The notes under the pieces: model-generated
What the model saw: the letters and a program-made list of their open reading frames with translations, nothing else
Databases searched by the model: none
What the model was told of the DNA's origin: nothing
Assembly: GCA_022792535.1 (NCBI GenBank)
Contig: JAAWBG010000057.1
Coordinates: 27,609-91,608 of the forward strand
Direction of reading: 5' to 3'
Length of the DNA stretch: 64,000 nucleotides
Source of the DNA: Lachnospiraceae bacterium
Lineage (GTDB): Bacteria; Bacillota; Clostridia; Lachnospirales; Lachnospiraceae
Program-made: the position numbers and the translations under genes
Part shown: positions 18,268-27,652 of the stretch, piece by piece
Layout of the letters: each line of letters opens with the position of its first letter
How positions within the stretch are numbered: position 1 is the first letter of the stretch

Positions 18268-19269
18268 CTATTCTTCGGCGTCTTCTTCACTTGTCTGCGC
18301 TTCTATTTCTTCCTGGGCTTCCTCTGGTTCTTCATTTTTGGTAAACAGCGCATTTACAAACTGCTGAGAATCAAATTTCTGGAGATCCTCAATGGTCTCT
18401 CCCACTCCAATATATTTTACCGGAATGCCAAGCTCTGACTGAATCGCCACTGCAATTCCGCCCTTAGCAGTTCCATCCATTTTCGTCAAGATAATTCCTG
18501 TAATCTCGGCCACTTCAGAAAATTGTTTCGCCTGGGCTAAAGCATTCTGTCCGGTGGTTCCGTCCAACACCACCAAAGTCTCCCGAAATGCTTCCGGATA
18601 TTCTTTTTCTAAGATTCGATGGATCTTTTTGAGTTCTTCCATCAGATTTTTCTTATTATGCAGACGTCCAGCAGTGTCGCATAACAGCACGTCTGCATTT
18701 CTGGCCTTTGCAGCCGCAACAGCGTCGTAGACTACTGCCCCAGGGTCCGCTCCTTCCTGTCCTCCAATCATATCCACGCCGGCCCGGCCAGCCCATTCGC
18801 TGAGCTGTTCTCCTGCTGCAGCCCGGAAAGTATCTGCCGCTGCAAGCACCACTTTTTTCCCTTGATCCTTTAACTTGCCTGCCAGCTTTCCCACAGAAGT
18901 GGTTTTCCCCACTCCGTTGACGCCTATTACAAGCACCACGGACTTTTCTTCTTCAAAACGATAGGCTGTCTCTCCCACATCCATCTGTTCTTGAATACTG
19001 GCAATCAGCAACTCTTTACATTGAACCGGCTCTTTGATATGCTGTTCCTTTACCTTTTCTTTCAGATTTTCGATGATCTCTGTGGTGGCATGAACTCCTA
19101 AATCTCCCATAATGAGAATCTCTTCGATTTCTTCATAAAAGTCATCGTCAATTTTAGAAAATCCGCTGAAAATAGAATCAATTCCTGACACAATATTATC
19201 TCTGGTCTTTGTCAGCCCCTGTACTAACCGGCTGAAAAACCCTTTCTTTTCCTTTTCTTCTTTTCCCAT
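18268..19269 (-). CDS. ftsY: SRP receptor FtsY
   Basis: A 333-residue SRP-type GTPase: basic, glutamate-rich N-terminus ([23 protein letters not shown]), N domain, then G domain with [22 protein letters not shown] and [10 protein letters not shown]. It docks Ffh-ribosome complexes at the membrane. The start at 19269 follows AAAGGAG and removes ten non-family residues. An acidic tail ([21 protein letters not shown]) extends beyond the usual end. It lies downstream of smc. Confidence 0.98.
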   Translation of the reverse strand: MGKEEKEKKGFFSRLVQGLTKTRDNIVSGIDSIFSGFSKIDDDFYEEIEEILIMGDLGVHATTEIIENLKEKVKEQHIKEPVQCKELLIASIQEQMDVGETAYRFEEEKSVVLVIGVNGVGKTTSVGKLAGKLKDQGKKVVLAAADTFRAAAGEQLSEWAGRAGVDMIGGQEGADPGAVVYDAVAAAKARNADVLLCDTAGRLHNKKNLMEELKKIHRILEKEYPEAFRETLVVLDGTTGQNALAQAKQFSEVAEITGIILTKMDGTAKGGIAVAIQSELGIPVKYIGVGETIEDLQKFDSQQFVNALFTKNEEPEEAQEEIEAQTSEEDAEE

Positions 19270-19318
19270 TGGTATGCTCCTTTCCTGATCCGCTGTCAAA
19301 CTCTTTTTCTTTTCTCCG

Positions 19319-22300
19319 CTAATTGCTCAGACCGTCTTCGATTAAATTTACGGATACCAGAGTGGAGACGCCTTTCTCCTGCATGGTGATTCCATAAAGA
19401 CGGTCTGCCGCCGCCATAGTTCCCCTTCTGTGGGTGATTACAATAAACTGAGTGTGTTTCGTCAATTTATGTAAATATTTTGCAAATCTTCCCACATTGG
19501 AATCATCCAGAGCCGCTTCGATCTCGTCTAAGAGACAGAAGGGCGAGGGCTTTAGATTCTGAATGGCAAACAACAGAGAAATTGCCGTCAATGACTTCTC
19601 TCCGCCGGATAACTGCATCATATTCTGCAGTTTCTTTCCTGGAGGCTGCGCGATAATACGGATTCCGCATTCTAAAATATCCTCTTCTTCCACCAGTTCC
19701 AAAGTTCCTTTTCCTCCGCCGAACAATTCCTTGAATACTTTGTCAAATTCCCGCTGAATCTGAGCAAATTTTTCCATAAACTGTTTCCGCATACCAGTAT
19801 CCAGTTCTTCAATAATATCCAAAAGCGTCTTCTCTGCCTCCACCAGATCCTCATGCTGTGTCTTTAAAAAGATGTAGCGTTCCGACAGACTTCGATAATC
19901 CTCAATCGCATTTACATTGACGTCTCCCAGTTTTCGGATCTCCTCTTTGATCTTGATAATCTGTTTTTTCATCTCTCCCGTATCTTTCAATTCTTCCTGG
20001 CGCAGTTCCAGGGCGCTGTGAAAGGTCAATTCATATTCTTCCCACATATAATTGGTCTGATGCTCCAAAGACTCGTTCAATTTTTCTTTCTGGCTGTTCA
20101 GACGATACTGTTCCTTATCCAGATCGTTCCTGCGTTTTGACAGCTCTTCCTGCTTCTGGAAAAATCCTTTGTATCTCACAGACATTTCTTCTCTCTGTCT
20201 CTGTCCTTCTGCAATCTGCTGTTCCAACTCACCTTGAGCTTTCCCGGATTCCTCTATATTGGTCTGAATCTCAATGATCTCCTTTTGTTTTTTTCGGATA
20301 TCTTCTTGAGAGTGACTTTTTTCCTCCTTGGTCGTTCTCAGATCTTCCTCTAACTTCTGAATTTCCATCTGAATACGGGCGATATTCTCTTGAGCAAATT
20401 CTGCCTTCTGCTGAACATTTGCTTCCTCTAGCTGTACTTTAGAAACATTGTCCTGGCTCTCTTTTGCCAGTCTATTCTGGGTATCAAGAATCTGCTGAAA
20501 CTCTCTGGTCTCTTCCTGAATCTCCCGTTCTCTTCGATCTGCCGCCTGTATTTCCTCTTGAATCTGCCCCCGGTTCTCACTGATCTCTGACAGCTGGCCT
20601 TCCATCTCCTGGCTTTCTCTCTGAAGCGCCGCAAATTGATCCTCATTTTCCTTTTTCTGCTCTTTCGCCCGTTCCAGATTCATCTCCTCTGTGTTCTGTT
20701 TCAGAACTGCCTGATTCCATTCTTCCTGAACTTGCTGTATCTCTTCTTTCAACAATTCTCTTGCTGTATTGATCTCTTCCAGGCGGTTTTTGTGGGCTTC
20801 TAATGTTTCTTTGCGCTTTTTTGTCTCTTTCTGCAGATCCTCAATCTCCCGTTTTCTTCCCAGCAGATTGCTGGTATTGCGGAAGGCTCCTCCTGTCATA
20901 GAACCTCCAGGATTTAGAGATTCTCCCTCTAGCGTGACAATTCTAAGGCTGTACTGATACTTTCTTGCAAGGGCAATGGCATGATCAATGGTATCCACCA
21001 CATAGGTTCTGCCCAGTAAATATGTCTTCAGTCCCTGAAATTGGCTGTCCGCTCTCACCAGTTCGCTGCCAATCCCAATCACTCCCGGCTCTTTTAACGC
21101 CCCCTGGTTCACTGAAATTCCCTTTTTTCCTACGCTGGTCAATGGCAGAAAGGTAGCCCTTCCAAAACGATTCTGTTTCAGATATCCAATCATTTTCTTG
21201 GCGGTGGCTTCATCGCTGGTTACAATATTTTGAATACTGCCTCCTAAAGCTGTCTCAATGGCTGTCTCATACTGCTTATCTACCTGAATCAGATCTGCCA
21301 CCACGCCTAAAAGCCCTGGTTCTTCCTCTTTCTTCTCCATAACCCGGCGGATGGAATTGCCATATCCATCGTACCGCTCTGCAATATTGATCAAGGATTC
21401 TAACCGGGAACGCTCTCTGTGATAAGAGGCAGTATCCTGTTCTATCTTCTGTAGGGTTTCTCCCCGTTTCCTCTGCCACTCCTGGTTCTTTTCTTCTAAC
21501 TTTTTCCTTTCTTCTTCCAGCCCCCGGCACTTTTCTCGAGCTTCCTGATAGTTCTGCTGGCACTCTGCCACCAAAAACTCCAGTTCTTCCTCTTCTCCCT
21601 TCTGTTCCAGCATCCGTTTGCTCAGCTGAGCTTTTCGAATGTTGATCTGTTCTTTCATGGTATCGTAGCGCTGCTGTCTCGCCTTAGTGGAAGCTTTTTG
21701 ATTCAAGAGTTCCATCATCTCACTTTTTCCGTCCTCCATCCTTCGGCTGCAGCGGGCAATTTCCTCCTGAATCTCCTGATACCTGGCCATCACCTGGCTT
21801 TTCTGTTCTTCCATGGACTTAATCTGATCGTCCAATTGCAGCTTTTCTTTCTCAAAAGCTGCTTTCTGTTTCATCTTCTCTCTACAATCCTGTTCAATTT
21901 CTTCCTGTCTTGACTGAAAATGTTCTTCACTCTGCCATGCACCGTGAATCTGCTCCTGTAAAACATTGATCTGCCCTTCTAGCTTTCCTTTCCACACCGT
22001 AGTGCTTCCCAGCTTCTCCCGCAGCTCTGACAAGTGTTCTTCTGCCTGCTGCATATCTTGTTCCATCTGTGCGTATTCCGTTTTAACAGATTCATAAGAG
22101 CAGTCTGTCTCTTTCAATTCCTGATCTACAATCTCGATCTTTTCCCTCAGAGTCTTCAATTGCTCTTCACTTTGTTCCATGTCTAAGAGAAATAAGTTCA
22201 CATCATAAGTTTTCAGCTCTTCCCGTTTTTTCAAATAAATTCTGGCTTTCTCTGCCTGACGCTCCAAGGGACCCACCTGTTTTTCCAACTCGGATAAAAT

Positions 22301-22879
22301 ATCATTGACGCGCACCAGGTTCTGCCGTTCATCCTCTAACTTTTTCTGAGCTGTCGATTTTCTTCGTTTAAACTTTACGATTCCGGCCGCCTCGTCAAAA
22401 AGCTCCCGCCGCTCTTCTGGTTTCCCGCTTAAGATCCGTTCAATCTGTCCCTGTCCGATAATGGAATATCCTTCTTTTCCAATTCCCGTGTCATAAAACA
22501 GTTCATTGACGTCTTTCAGCCTGCAGGCAGTTCCGTTGATCAGATATTCACTTTCCCCAGAACGATACACCCGCCTTGCCACTGTCACCTCATTGTAATC
22601 TACATTGAGCTGGCGGTCTCCGTTATCCAGCGTAATTGCCACGTAGGCGTAACTCAAAGGTTTCCGATTCTCAGTACCAGAAAAAATAACGTCCTGCATA
22701 CTGGCCCCCCGAAGCTGCTTCACACGCTGCTCTCCCAACACCCAGCGCACTGCATCCGCCACATTGCTTTTTCCGCTTCCATTGGGTCCCACAATTCCAG
22801 TGATCCCATTGTGAAATTCAAATAAGATTTTATTAGCAAAAGACTTGAATCCATGGACTTCTATACTCTTTAAATACAT
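19319..22879 (-). CDS. smc: Chromosome segregation ATPase SMC
   Basis: A 1186-residue SMC protein of normal length: Walker A GPNGSGKSN near residue 32, two long coiled coils, a central hinge (about 515-670, with the GGSIQNIVT and GGSMTGGAF segments), and at the C-terminus the ABC signature QLSGGEKSLTA and Walker B CLLDEIEAALDD. It compacts and segregates the chromosome with ScpA/ScpB, which are not encoded here. Its ATG directly abuts the rnc stop. Confidence 0.99.
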   Translation of the reverse strand: MYLKSIEVHGFKSFANKILFEFHNGITGIVGPNGSGKSNVADAVRWVLGEQRVKQLRGASMQDVIFSGTENRKPLSYAYVAITLDNGDRQLNVDYNEVTVARRVYRSGESEYLINGTACRLKDVNELFYDTGIGKEGYSIIGQGQIERILSGKPEERRELFDEAAGIVKFKRRKSTAQKKLEDERQNLVRVNDILSELEKQVGPLERQAEKARIYLKKREELKTYDVNLFLLDMEQSEEQLKTLREKIEIVDQELKETDCSYESVKTEYAQMEQDMQQAEEHLSELREKLGSTTVWKGKLEGQINVLQEQIHGAWQSEEHFQSRQEEIEQDCREKMKQKAAFEKEKLQLDDQIKSMEEQKSQVMARYQEIQEEIARCSRRMEDGKSEMMELLNQKASTKARQQRYDTMKEQINIRKAQLSKRMLEQKGEEEELEFLVAECQQNYQEAREKCRGLEEERKKLEEKNQEWQRKRGETLQKIEQDTASYHRERSRLESLINIAERYDGYGNSIRRVMEKKEEEPGLLGVVADLIQVDKQYETAIETALGGSIQNIVTSDEATAKKMIGYLKQNRFGRATFLPLTSVGKKGISVNQGALKEPGVIGIGSELVRADSQFQGLKTYLLGRTYVVDTIDHAIALARKYQYSLRIVTLEGESLNPGGSMTGGAFRNTSNLLGRKREIEDLQKETKKRKETLEAHKNRLEEINTARELLKEEIQQVQEEWNQAVLKQNTEEMNLERAKEQKKENEDQFAALQRESQEMEGQLSEISENRGQIQEEIQAADRREREIQEETREFQQILDTQNRLAKESQDNVSKVQLEEANVQQKAEFAQENIARIQMEIQKLEEDLRTTKEEKSHSQEDIRKKQKEIIEIQTNIEESGKAQGELEQQIAEGQRQREEMSVRYKGFFQKQEELSKRRNDLDKEQYRLNSQKEKLNESLEHQTNYMWEEYELTFHSALELRQEELKDTGEMKKQIIKIKEEIRKLGDVNVNAIEDYRSLSERYIFLKTQHEDLVEAEKTLLDIIEELDTGMRKQFMEKFAQIQREFDKVFKELFGGGKGTLELVEEEDILECGIRIIAQPPGKKLQNMMQLSGGEKSLTAISLLFAIQNLKPSPFCLLDEIEAALDDSNVGRFAKYLHKLTKHTQFIVITHRRGTMAAADRLYGITMQEKGVSTLVSVNLIEDGLSN

Positions 22880-23587
22880 CTATTCCTCCGTCATATCCCA
22901 TTTTTTCTGTTTTTTCAACTGAAGCAGCGTATCATATGCCGCTTCCTGTTCTGCGCTTTTTTTCGTTCTTCCGCAGCCTTGTCCATAAACCGTATCTCCA
23001 ATCCTAGCTTCCACAATAAACTTTTTATCGTGATCCGGGCCTTCCTCTCGAAGTAAATGATAACTTAATTCTTCCGCATAATTTCCCTGTACCACTTCCT
23101 GCAGGATAGTCTTGCTATCATAAAAGAGTTTTTTATGCTCAATATCATTCAGCACAAAGCGATGTATAAACTCTTTTGCATTAGCAAAACCACCATCTAA
23201 ATAAATTGCTCCGATCACCGCCTCTAAAGCATCTGACAAAATAGATTTCCGCTCTCTCCCGCCAGTCTGGGCCTCTCCTTTTCCCAGCAGCAGATATTTC
23301 CCCAAATGCAGTTCTCTGGTACAAAAGGCCAATGTAGATTCACATACAATACTTGCCCGCGTTCTGGTCAGTTCTCCTTCTGGATATTCTGGATACCTGT
23401 GAAAAAGAAATTCACTGGTGGCGATTTCTAACACCGCATCTCCCAAAAACTCTAACCGTTCATTATCCGCCTGTTTTCCCAGATGGCGTTCATTGGCATA
23501 GGAACTATGGGTCAATGCCTGTACCAGCAATCTGCTGTCCTGAAACTGATACCCAATGGTCTCTTCAAATTCTCTCTGAAATTTCAT
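22880..23587 (-). CDS. rnc: Ribonuclease III
   Basis: A 235-residue enzyme cutting double-stranded RNA in rRNA and mRNA processing. The catalytic signature NERLEFLGDAVLE is at residues 42-54, and a double-strand-binding domain occupies about 160-230 (QGCGRTKKSAEQEAAYDTLLQ). The ATG at 23587 is used because it begins the family sequence MKFQREFEETIGY; the frame stays open 35 codons upstream without homology. Confidence 0.97.
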   Translation of the reverse strand: MKFQREFEETIGYQFQDSRLLVQALTHSSYANERHLGKQADNERLEFLGDAVLEIATSEFLFHRYPEYPEGELTRTRASIVCESTLAFCTRELHLGKYLLLGKGEAQTGGRERKSILSDALEAVIGAIYLDGGFANAKEFIHRFVLNDIEHKKLFYDSKTILQEVVQGNYAEELSYHLLREEGPDHDKKFIVEARIGDTVYGQGCGRTKKSAEQEAAYDTLLQLKKQKKWDMTEE

Positions 23588-23630
23588 TTTATTCTGCCTT
23601 TCTTTTACACACGAATCTTTATAACCAAAT

Positions 23631-23665
23631 GCAACCACTTCCCAGCAAAATGTGAAAGTGGTTGC
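23631..23665. repeat. Short inverted repeat between acpP and rnc
   Basis: GCAACCACTT (23631-23640) pairs with AAGTGGTTGC (23656-23665) around a 15-base loop. There is no T-run. It could slow or process the operon transcript. Confidence 0.55.
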
Positions 23666-23700
23666 CTGAATACATCCATTTATGATATACAATAAGACTT

Positions 23701-23934
23701 TTATCCATTTGAGGCGTTTTTAATCTGCTCTACTGCATCTCCAACTGTAACGATTTTTTCAGCCTCTTCATTGGCAATCTCCATGTCAAATTCTTCTTCC
23801 AATCCCATAATGATCTGAAAAATATCCAGTGAATCTGCCCCCAGATCATCTACAAATGTGGTATCCATTGTAATCTCTTCCACATCCACATTTAATACTT
23901 CTGCAATTACCTTTTTTACCTTTTCAAATTCCAT
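23701..23934 (-). CDS. acpP: Acyl carrier protein
   Basis: A 77-residue acidic four-helix protein with the phosphopantetheine serine in LGADSLD (Ser about 37). It carries growing chains in fatty acid synthesis and donates to PlsX. GGAGG before the ATG at 23934 decides the start over upstream in-frame codons. It sits between plsX and rnc. Confidence 0.98.
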   Translation of the reverse strand: MEFEKVKKVIAEVLNVDVEEITMDTTFVDDLGADSLDIFQIIMGLEEEFDMEIANEEAEKIVTVGDAVEQIKNASNG

Positions 23935-23969
23935 AATTTCCTCCATTCTATGCACTCTTTGGCACCAAT

Positions 23970-24992
23970 CTACTCTGTTTCTATTGGAGATGTTCCAATG
24001 TTTTTTCTGATTTTCTCATTGATCTCCTGTTCTTTGAACGTAACACACTGAATAATGGAATTGGTCACTTCCTTTGCTGTAGCGCTTCCATGAGTCTTGA
24101 CCACCAGGCCCTTTAATCCTAATAAAGGGGCTCCGCCATATTCACTGGCGTCAAAATCCTTCAATGTCTTCTTCAAAGCCGGCTTAACCAGTAATCCGCC
24201 AATTTTACTCTTCAGGCTTCCCATCATGCCTTGTTTGATCACGCTGACCAATGTTTTGCTCAATCCTTCATAGAGTTTCAAAATAACATTTCCTACAAAG
24301 GCCTCGCACACAATCACGTCCGCCTCGCCATTGGGAATATCTCTTGCCTCAATGCTTCCTGTAAAATTGATATCCGGACAATTTTTCAACAGTGGAAAGG
24401 TCTCTTTTACCAGTGCATTTCCCTTCTCTTCCTCTGCTCCAATATTGACAATCGCAACTTTGGGATTCTGAATGCCAAGAACATTCTCCATATAGATAGA
24501 ACCCATCTTTGCAAACTGCACCAAATGCGTAGACCTTGCATCTACATTTGCACCGCAGTCAATCAGCAAAGATACTCCTTTTTTCGTAGGAATCAATGGC
24601 GCCAGGGGTGGACGTTCGATTCCTTTGATCCTTCCTACAATAACTTGTCCCCCTACCAGTATGGCTCCAGAACTTCCAGCTGATATAAAGGCGTCTGCCT
24701 TTCCTTCTTTTACCATATTCATTCCCACGACGATGGATGACTGTTTCTTCCTTCGAATTGCCATAACCGGAGGTTCTGCGGTCTCAATTACCTCTTGGGC
24801 ATGAATGATCTCAATCCGGGAACTCTGATAGGAATATTTCTCCAGTTCTTTTCTGACTACATCCTGATGGCCTACCAGATACACTTTGATATCCTGCCTC
24901 ATTGTAACAGCATTCACTGCCCCCTTCACAATCTCTCCAGGCGCATAATCCCCACCCATGGCATCCACTGCTACTTTTATCACTTCCTGCAT
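23970..24992 (-). CDS. plsX: Phosphate acyltransferase PlsX
   Basis: A 340-residue enzyme making acyl-phosphate from acyl-ACP for phospholipid synthesis. The opening [13 protein letters not shown] and the [13 protein letters not shown] and DCGANVDA segments are family marks. The start follows GGAGG closely. It leads the plsX-acpP-rnc-smc-ftsY-ilvA operon. In related genomes rpmF usually precedes it; here a DUF624 gene and repeats intervene. Confidence 0.97.
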   Translation of the reverse strand: MQEVIKVAVDAMGGDYAPGEIVKGAVNAVTMRQDIKVYLVGHQDVVRKELEKYSYQSSRIEIIHAQEVIETAEPPVMAIRRKKQSSIVVGMNMVKEGKADAFISAGSSGAILVGGQVIVGRIKGIERPPLAPLIPTKKGVSLLIDCGANVDARSTHLVQFAKMGSIYMENVLGIQNPKVAIVNIGAEEEKGNALVKETFPLLKNCPDINFTGSIEARDIPNGEADVIVCEAFVGNVILKLYEGLSKTLVSVIKQGMMGSLKSKIGGLLVKPALKKTLKDFDASEYGGAPLLGLKGLVVKTHGSATAKEVTNSIIQCVTFKEQEINEKIRKNIGTSPIETE

Positions 24993-25136
24993 GAAACTTC
25001 CTCCTTGTGGTCCATATAAACAGGAATTATTTTCCTGCTTACCGAATGCCTATTTAAGAATATACTATAAGTAATGAGAGAAATCAATATAAAATGTCCC
25101 TGAGTTTCTGCATTTTTATGTCTTTCTATAATCTTA

Positions 25137-25265
25137 ATGCCAAAAGGTCTTGCTGCCTTTGGCAGCATAGACATCTGGCACAAAAAGTGTTTGGAAAGCC
25201 AGCTTTCCACGACACTTTTATGTGCAAAGTGTTCCCATCACAAAGTGATGGGAACCTTTTGGCAT
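25137..25265. mobile_element. 129-bp palindromic element with 12-bp terminal inverted repeats
   Basis: ATGCCAAAAGGT (25137-25148) is matched by ACCTTTTGGCAT (25254-25265). Between them lie three nested hairpins: GCTGCC/GGCAGC, GGAAAGC/GCTTTCC inside GTGT/ACAC, and GTTCCCATCAC/GTGATGGGAAC. The element fills most of the spacer between the DUF624 gene and plsX and codes for nothing. It may be a MITE or a cloverleaf-like RNA. Confidence 0.7.
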
Positions 25266-25299
25266 AATATAGCTGCAAAACAGAGAAATTCAAACCCTC

Positions 25300-25953
25300 T
25301 CACTCCAGGTTGTTTTCTCTGTACTTTTCATCTTCTGCCTTCCGATCTTCCTCACTCATATACTTGCGGAAAATCCGCTCCAGAATAAAACTCTGTATCC
25401 AGACATAGACAGCCGGAAGAATAAAAATAAGAAAAGGAACCATATACATGACCAGTCCGCATGTTAAAGCAATCAGGAGCATCAGAGCCGTCATCGGCAG
25501 ATGCAGAATCACCATCAATATGGCGTTTTTCATAGATTGCTTTTTCGTATTCTCAAACCGGGCCATATAGGGAAATAAATAAGAAATCCAGGAGAACCAT
25601 ACCCCGGATCCCACCACAAACAAAACAGAAAATACAGCAAAAATATTTTCAGTCCGGCCATAATCATTCATTACATACAGGTCAAAGCCCAGCACTCCCC
25701 CTATCACCAATGCAATCAGCCACACTACCACTGTCTGTTTAAAATTATCCCGGAAGGCGGCAATATAATCCCGAAACAAATATCCCCTGTCATGCCGCAG
25801 CACTTTATGTACCGTATAATACGTTGCTGTCATGGCTGTTCCAATGGTAAAAACCGGAATACAGCTTACGAGAAACAAAAGACTCAGACAAATACAATCT
25901 GTAAATTTGGATAAGGATCTCATAATTCCACTGTCTAAATTAAAAAGTCTCAT
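25300..25953 (-). CDS. DUF624 (YesL-like) membrane protein
   Basis: A 217-residue protein with four or five membrane helices. The N-terminus (GIMRSLSKFTDCICLSLLFLVSCIPVFTIGTAMTA) has the DUF624 signature, including the ...CIPVFTIGTA... turn. Family members often sit beside sugar ABC transporters and glycosidases, but none is present here. AAAGGAAG precedes the ATG. The role is unknown. Confidence 0.85.
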   Translation of the reverse strand: MRLFNLDSGIMRSLSKFTDCICLSLLFLVSCIPVFTIGTAMTATYYTVHKVLRHDRGYLFRDYIAAFRDNFKQTVVVWLIALVIGGVLGFDLYVMNDYGRTENIFAVFSVLFVVGSGVWFSWISYLFPYMARFENTKKQSMKNAILMVILHLPMTALMLLIALTCGLVMYMVPFLIFILPAVYVWIQSFILERIFRKYMSEEDRKAEDEKYRENNLE

Positions 25954-26050
25954 AGGTTCACTTCCTTTTTCTGATATTTGTTATACTATCCGTTCTATTT
26001 AAAATAACTGCTTCCTTTCCTTATTTTTACCGATTCTATATGAAATGTCA

Positions 26051-26416
26051 AGAACAAAGCGGACAGGTCCGTTTCAACTCCCTGAATCCCTCACTCATGA
26101 GGGGGCCTGGACACTTTGCTGCGCCGAGCACAATTGCGAAGCAATATTTTTCCTCTTGTGCGAGTGCGCATATTATTTTTATCTTATAGGAATATACTTT
26201 CACGCTTTAACGGGACAAGGTCTTTCCTATAAGAGAACAAAGTGGGCAGGCCCACTTCATCTCCCCTAACCCCTCACTCATGAGGGGGCCTGGACACTTT
26301 GCGCGCCGAGCACAATTGCGAAGCAATCTTTTACCTCTTGTGCGAGTGCGCATATTATTTTTATCTTATAGGAATATACTTTCACACGTTAGCGGGACAA
26401 GGTCTTTCCTATAAGA
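26051..26416. repeat. Tandem 183-bp repeat, two copies
   Basis: Copy one (26051-26233) and copy two (26234-26416) are nearly identical over long stretches, both starting AGAACAAAG. Each contains CTCACTCATGAGGGGGCCTG, CACAATTGCGAAGCAAT with a matching CTCTTGTGCG, and a terminal dyad CTTATAGGAA ... TTCCTATAAG. A third, partial copy lies at 27358-27468. This fills most of the 517-base gene-free stretch between the DUF624 gene and rpmF. Short reading frames inside are byproducts. Confidence 0.9.
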
Positions 26417-26419
26417 TAA

Positions 26420-26458
26420 AATAAAAAGAAAGAGCCTCTCCTTTTGGGAAAAGCTCTT
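26420..26458 (-). terminator. rpmF terminator
   Basis: A 12-bp stem with two G-U pairs (26430-26441 with 26447-26458) is followed on the minus strand by a T-rich tail. It lies 12 bases beyond the rpmF stop. Confidence 0.8.
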
Positions 26459-26470
26459 CCTTCGACCTCA

Positions 26471-26650
26471 TTAATCCTGAGGAATAATCTCTTTTTTGTT
26501 ATAGCTTCCACAGCTCTTACATACTCTGTGGGGCATCATCAGTTCGCCGCATTTGCTGCATTTTACCAAAGTTGGAGCTGTCATCTTCCAGTTTGCTCTT
26601 CTTCTGTCTCTTCTCCCTTTGGATGATTTATTTTTTGGACATATAGACAT
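26471..26650 (-). CDS. rpmF: 50S ribosomal protein L32
   Basis: A 59-residue protein starting MSICPKNKSSKGRRDRRRANW, with the zinc-ribbon cysteines CSKCGELMMPHRVCKSCG, so this is the zinc-binding (C+) form of L32. The ATG at 26650 has AAGGAGG seven bases upstream; a GTG two codons earlier overlaps that site. It follows yceD immediately. Confidence 0.98.
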   Translation of the reverse strand: MSICPKNKSSKGRRDRRRANWKMTAPTLVKCSKCGELMMPHRVCKSCGSYNKKEIIPQD

Positions 26651-26652
26651 GG

Positions 26653-27174
26653 TCACACCTCCTTAAATTTGTTAAAAATATCCTGGATTGCCGCCATTCT
26701 TGGATCCGGTTCTGTTTTCTGGCACTGACATTCTGTCTGATTCAGATTGGCGCCGCATCGCTTGCAGATACCTTTACAATCTTCCCTGCACAGAACCTTC
26801 ATTGGCCAACTCACCAAAATTTCTCCAAAAATAAGTTGATCTACATCCAGATTTGTTCCTGTTATATAGTCTAACCCATCCATGCTGATCTCTTCTCTGC
26901 TTCCGGTAAGGTCTATCTCCTTATCCACCGCAATAGAAAAATCCCTGTCCACTTCTTCCAGACATCTGTCACACGGAATCGCAATTGTAACCTCGGTTTC
27001 CCCCTGAATAAGCAGGCGCTTATTGTTCTCATTGGTAAACTTCATTACAAAAGGTGCTTTCTCTATGATGGGAAACTGCCCAAGCTTTGAATCAAAGGAC
27101 GATAATTCAATTTCCACCTGTTTTGACATTTCCTTATTCTCACAGGAAATTATCTCCGATAATTCTATTCTCAT
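26653..27174 (-). CDS. yceD: YceD/DUF177 family protein
   Basis: A 173-residue protein with the C-terminal cysteine motif CREDCKGICKRCGANLNQTECQC typical of YceD (DUF177), which is nearly always encoded before rpmF. In plants and E. coli the family has been linked to 23S rRNA accumulation. The stop is two bases from rpmF, so the pair is one operon, transcribed from a consensus promoter at 27201-27229. Confidence 0.93.
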   Translation of the reverse strand: MRIELSEIISCENKEMSKQVEIELSSFDSKLGQFPIIEKAPFVMKFTNENNKRLLIQGETEVTIAIPCDRCLEEVDRDFSIAVDKEIDLTGSREEISMDGLDYITGTNLDVDQLIFGEILVSWPMKVLCREDCKGICKRCGANLNQTECQCQKTEPDPRMAAIQDIFNKFKEV

Positions 27175-27200
27175 GACACTCTCCTATCCACACTTGGTAT

Positions 27201-27229
27201 ATTATACCTAGAAAATTCCAGTTTGTCAA
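27201..27229 (-). promoter_or_regulatory. Perfect consensus promoter of yceD-rpmF
   Basis: TTGACA (27224-27229), exactly 17 bases, TATAAT (27201-27206), on the minus strand about 27 bases upstream of the yceD ATG. Both hexamers match the sigma-A consensus. Confidence 0.95.
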
Positions 27230-27269
27230 TCATTTTTTGTTTGAGTTTCCCCATTTAAAAACTGTAAAT

Positions 27270-27308
27270 AAAAAATGCAACATTTGTATTGAAATGTTGC
27301 ATTTTTTT
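27270..27308. terminator. Bidirectional terminator
   Basis: A perfect 13-bp stem (AAATGCAACATTT / AAATGTTGCATTT) with a six-base loop, with A-run before and T-run after. It isolates the yceD promoter from transcription coming from ackA. Confidence 0.9.
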
Positions 27309-27357
27309 GTTAGTTTTTCTAAATTCTAAAATAATATTCATTTTTTAGATTTCTTAA

Positions 27358-27586
27358 GAACAAAGTGTACCCGGCACAATTGCAAAGCAAGATTTTCCTC
27401 TTGTGCGGGCGCGCATATTATTTTCTCTTATAGGAAATCCGAAGGAATTTCCTATAAGACAAGAAAGAATCCTGCTTCGCAGGATTCTCCGCCTGCGGCG
27501 GACCGCTCCCGCGGTTCATTTCCTTCCCGCCGCGGTGCGATCATTCTATTTTCTCTTATAGGAAATCCGAAGGAATTTCCTATAAG
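27358..27586. repeat. Third partial 183-bp repeat plus duplicated palindrome
   Basis: 27358-27468 matches the tandem repeat at 26051-26416 (AGAACAAAGTG, CACAATTGCAAAGCAA, CTCTTGTGCG, GCGCATATTATTTT). Its 32-base end palindrome, CTTATAGGAAAT with AATTTCCTATAAG, occurs twice, at about 27429-27460 and 27554-27585. The interval holds an AGAATCCTGC/GCAGGATTCT hairpin and a GC-rich hairpin. This fills the 478-base stretch between yceD and ackA. Confidence 0.8.
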
Positions 27587-27632
27587 AGAAAAAACGGTCC
27601 AAATACCAGGCGCAAACCTGCTATTTGAACCG
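27587..27632 (-). terminator. ackA terminator
   Basis: A 16-position stem with two mismatches (27595-27610 with 27617-27632) is followed on the minus strand by six T. It lies 21 bases past the ackA stop. Confidence 0.9.
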
Positions 27633-27652
27633 CTGATTCCTTCAAATCATGC

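Noticed and set aside
17044..18300. T-box or leader attenuator before ilvA
   Set aside because: Only 12 bases separate ftsY and ilvA; no leader exists.
26045..26269. 74-codon open frame inside the 183-bp tandem repeat
   Set aside because: It spans the repeat junction and is interrupted or shifted in the second copy, so the repeat is not under coding constraint.
25137..27586. CRISPR array
   Set aside because: Repeats are 183 bp or single palindromes; no short regularly spaced repeats with unique spacers and no cas genes.
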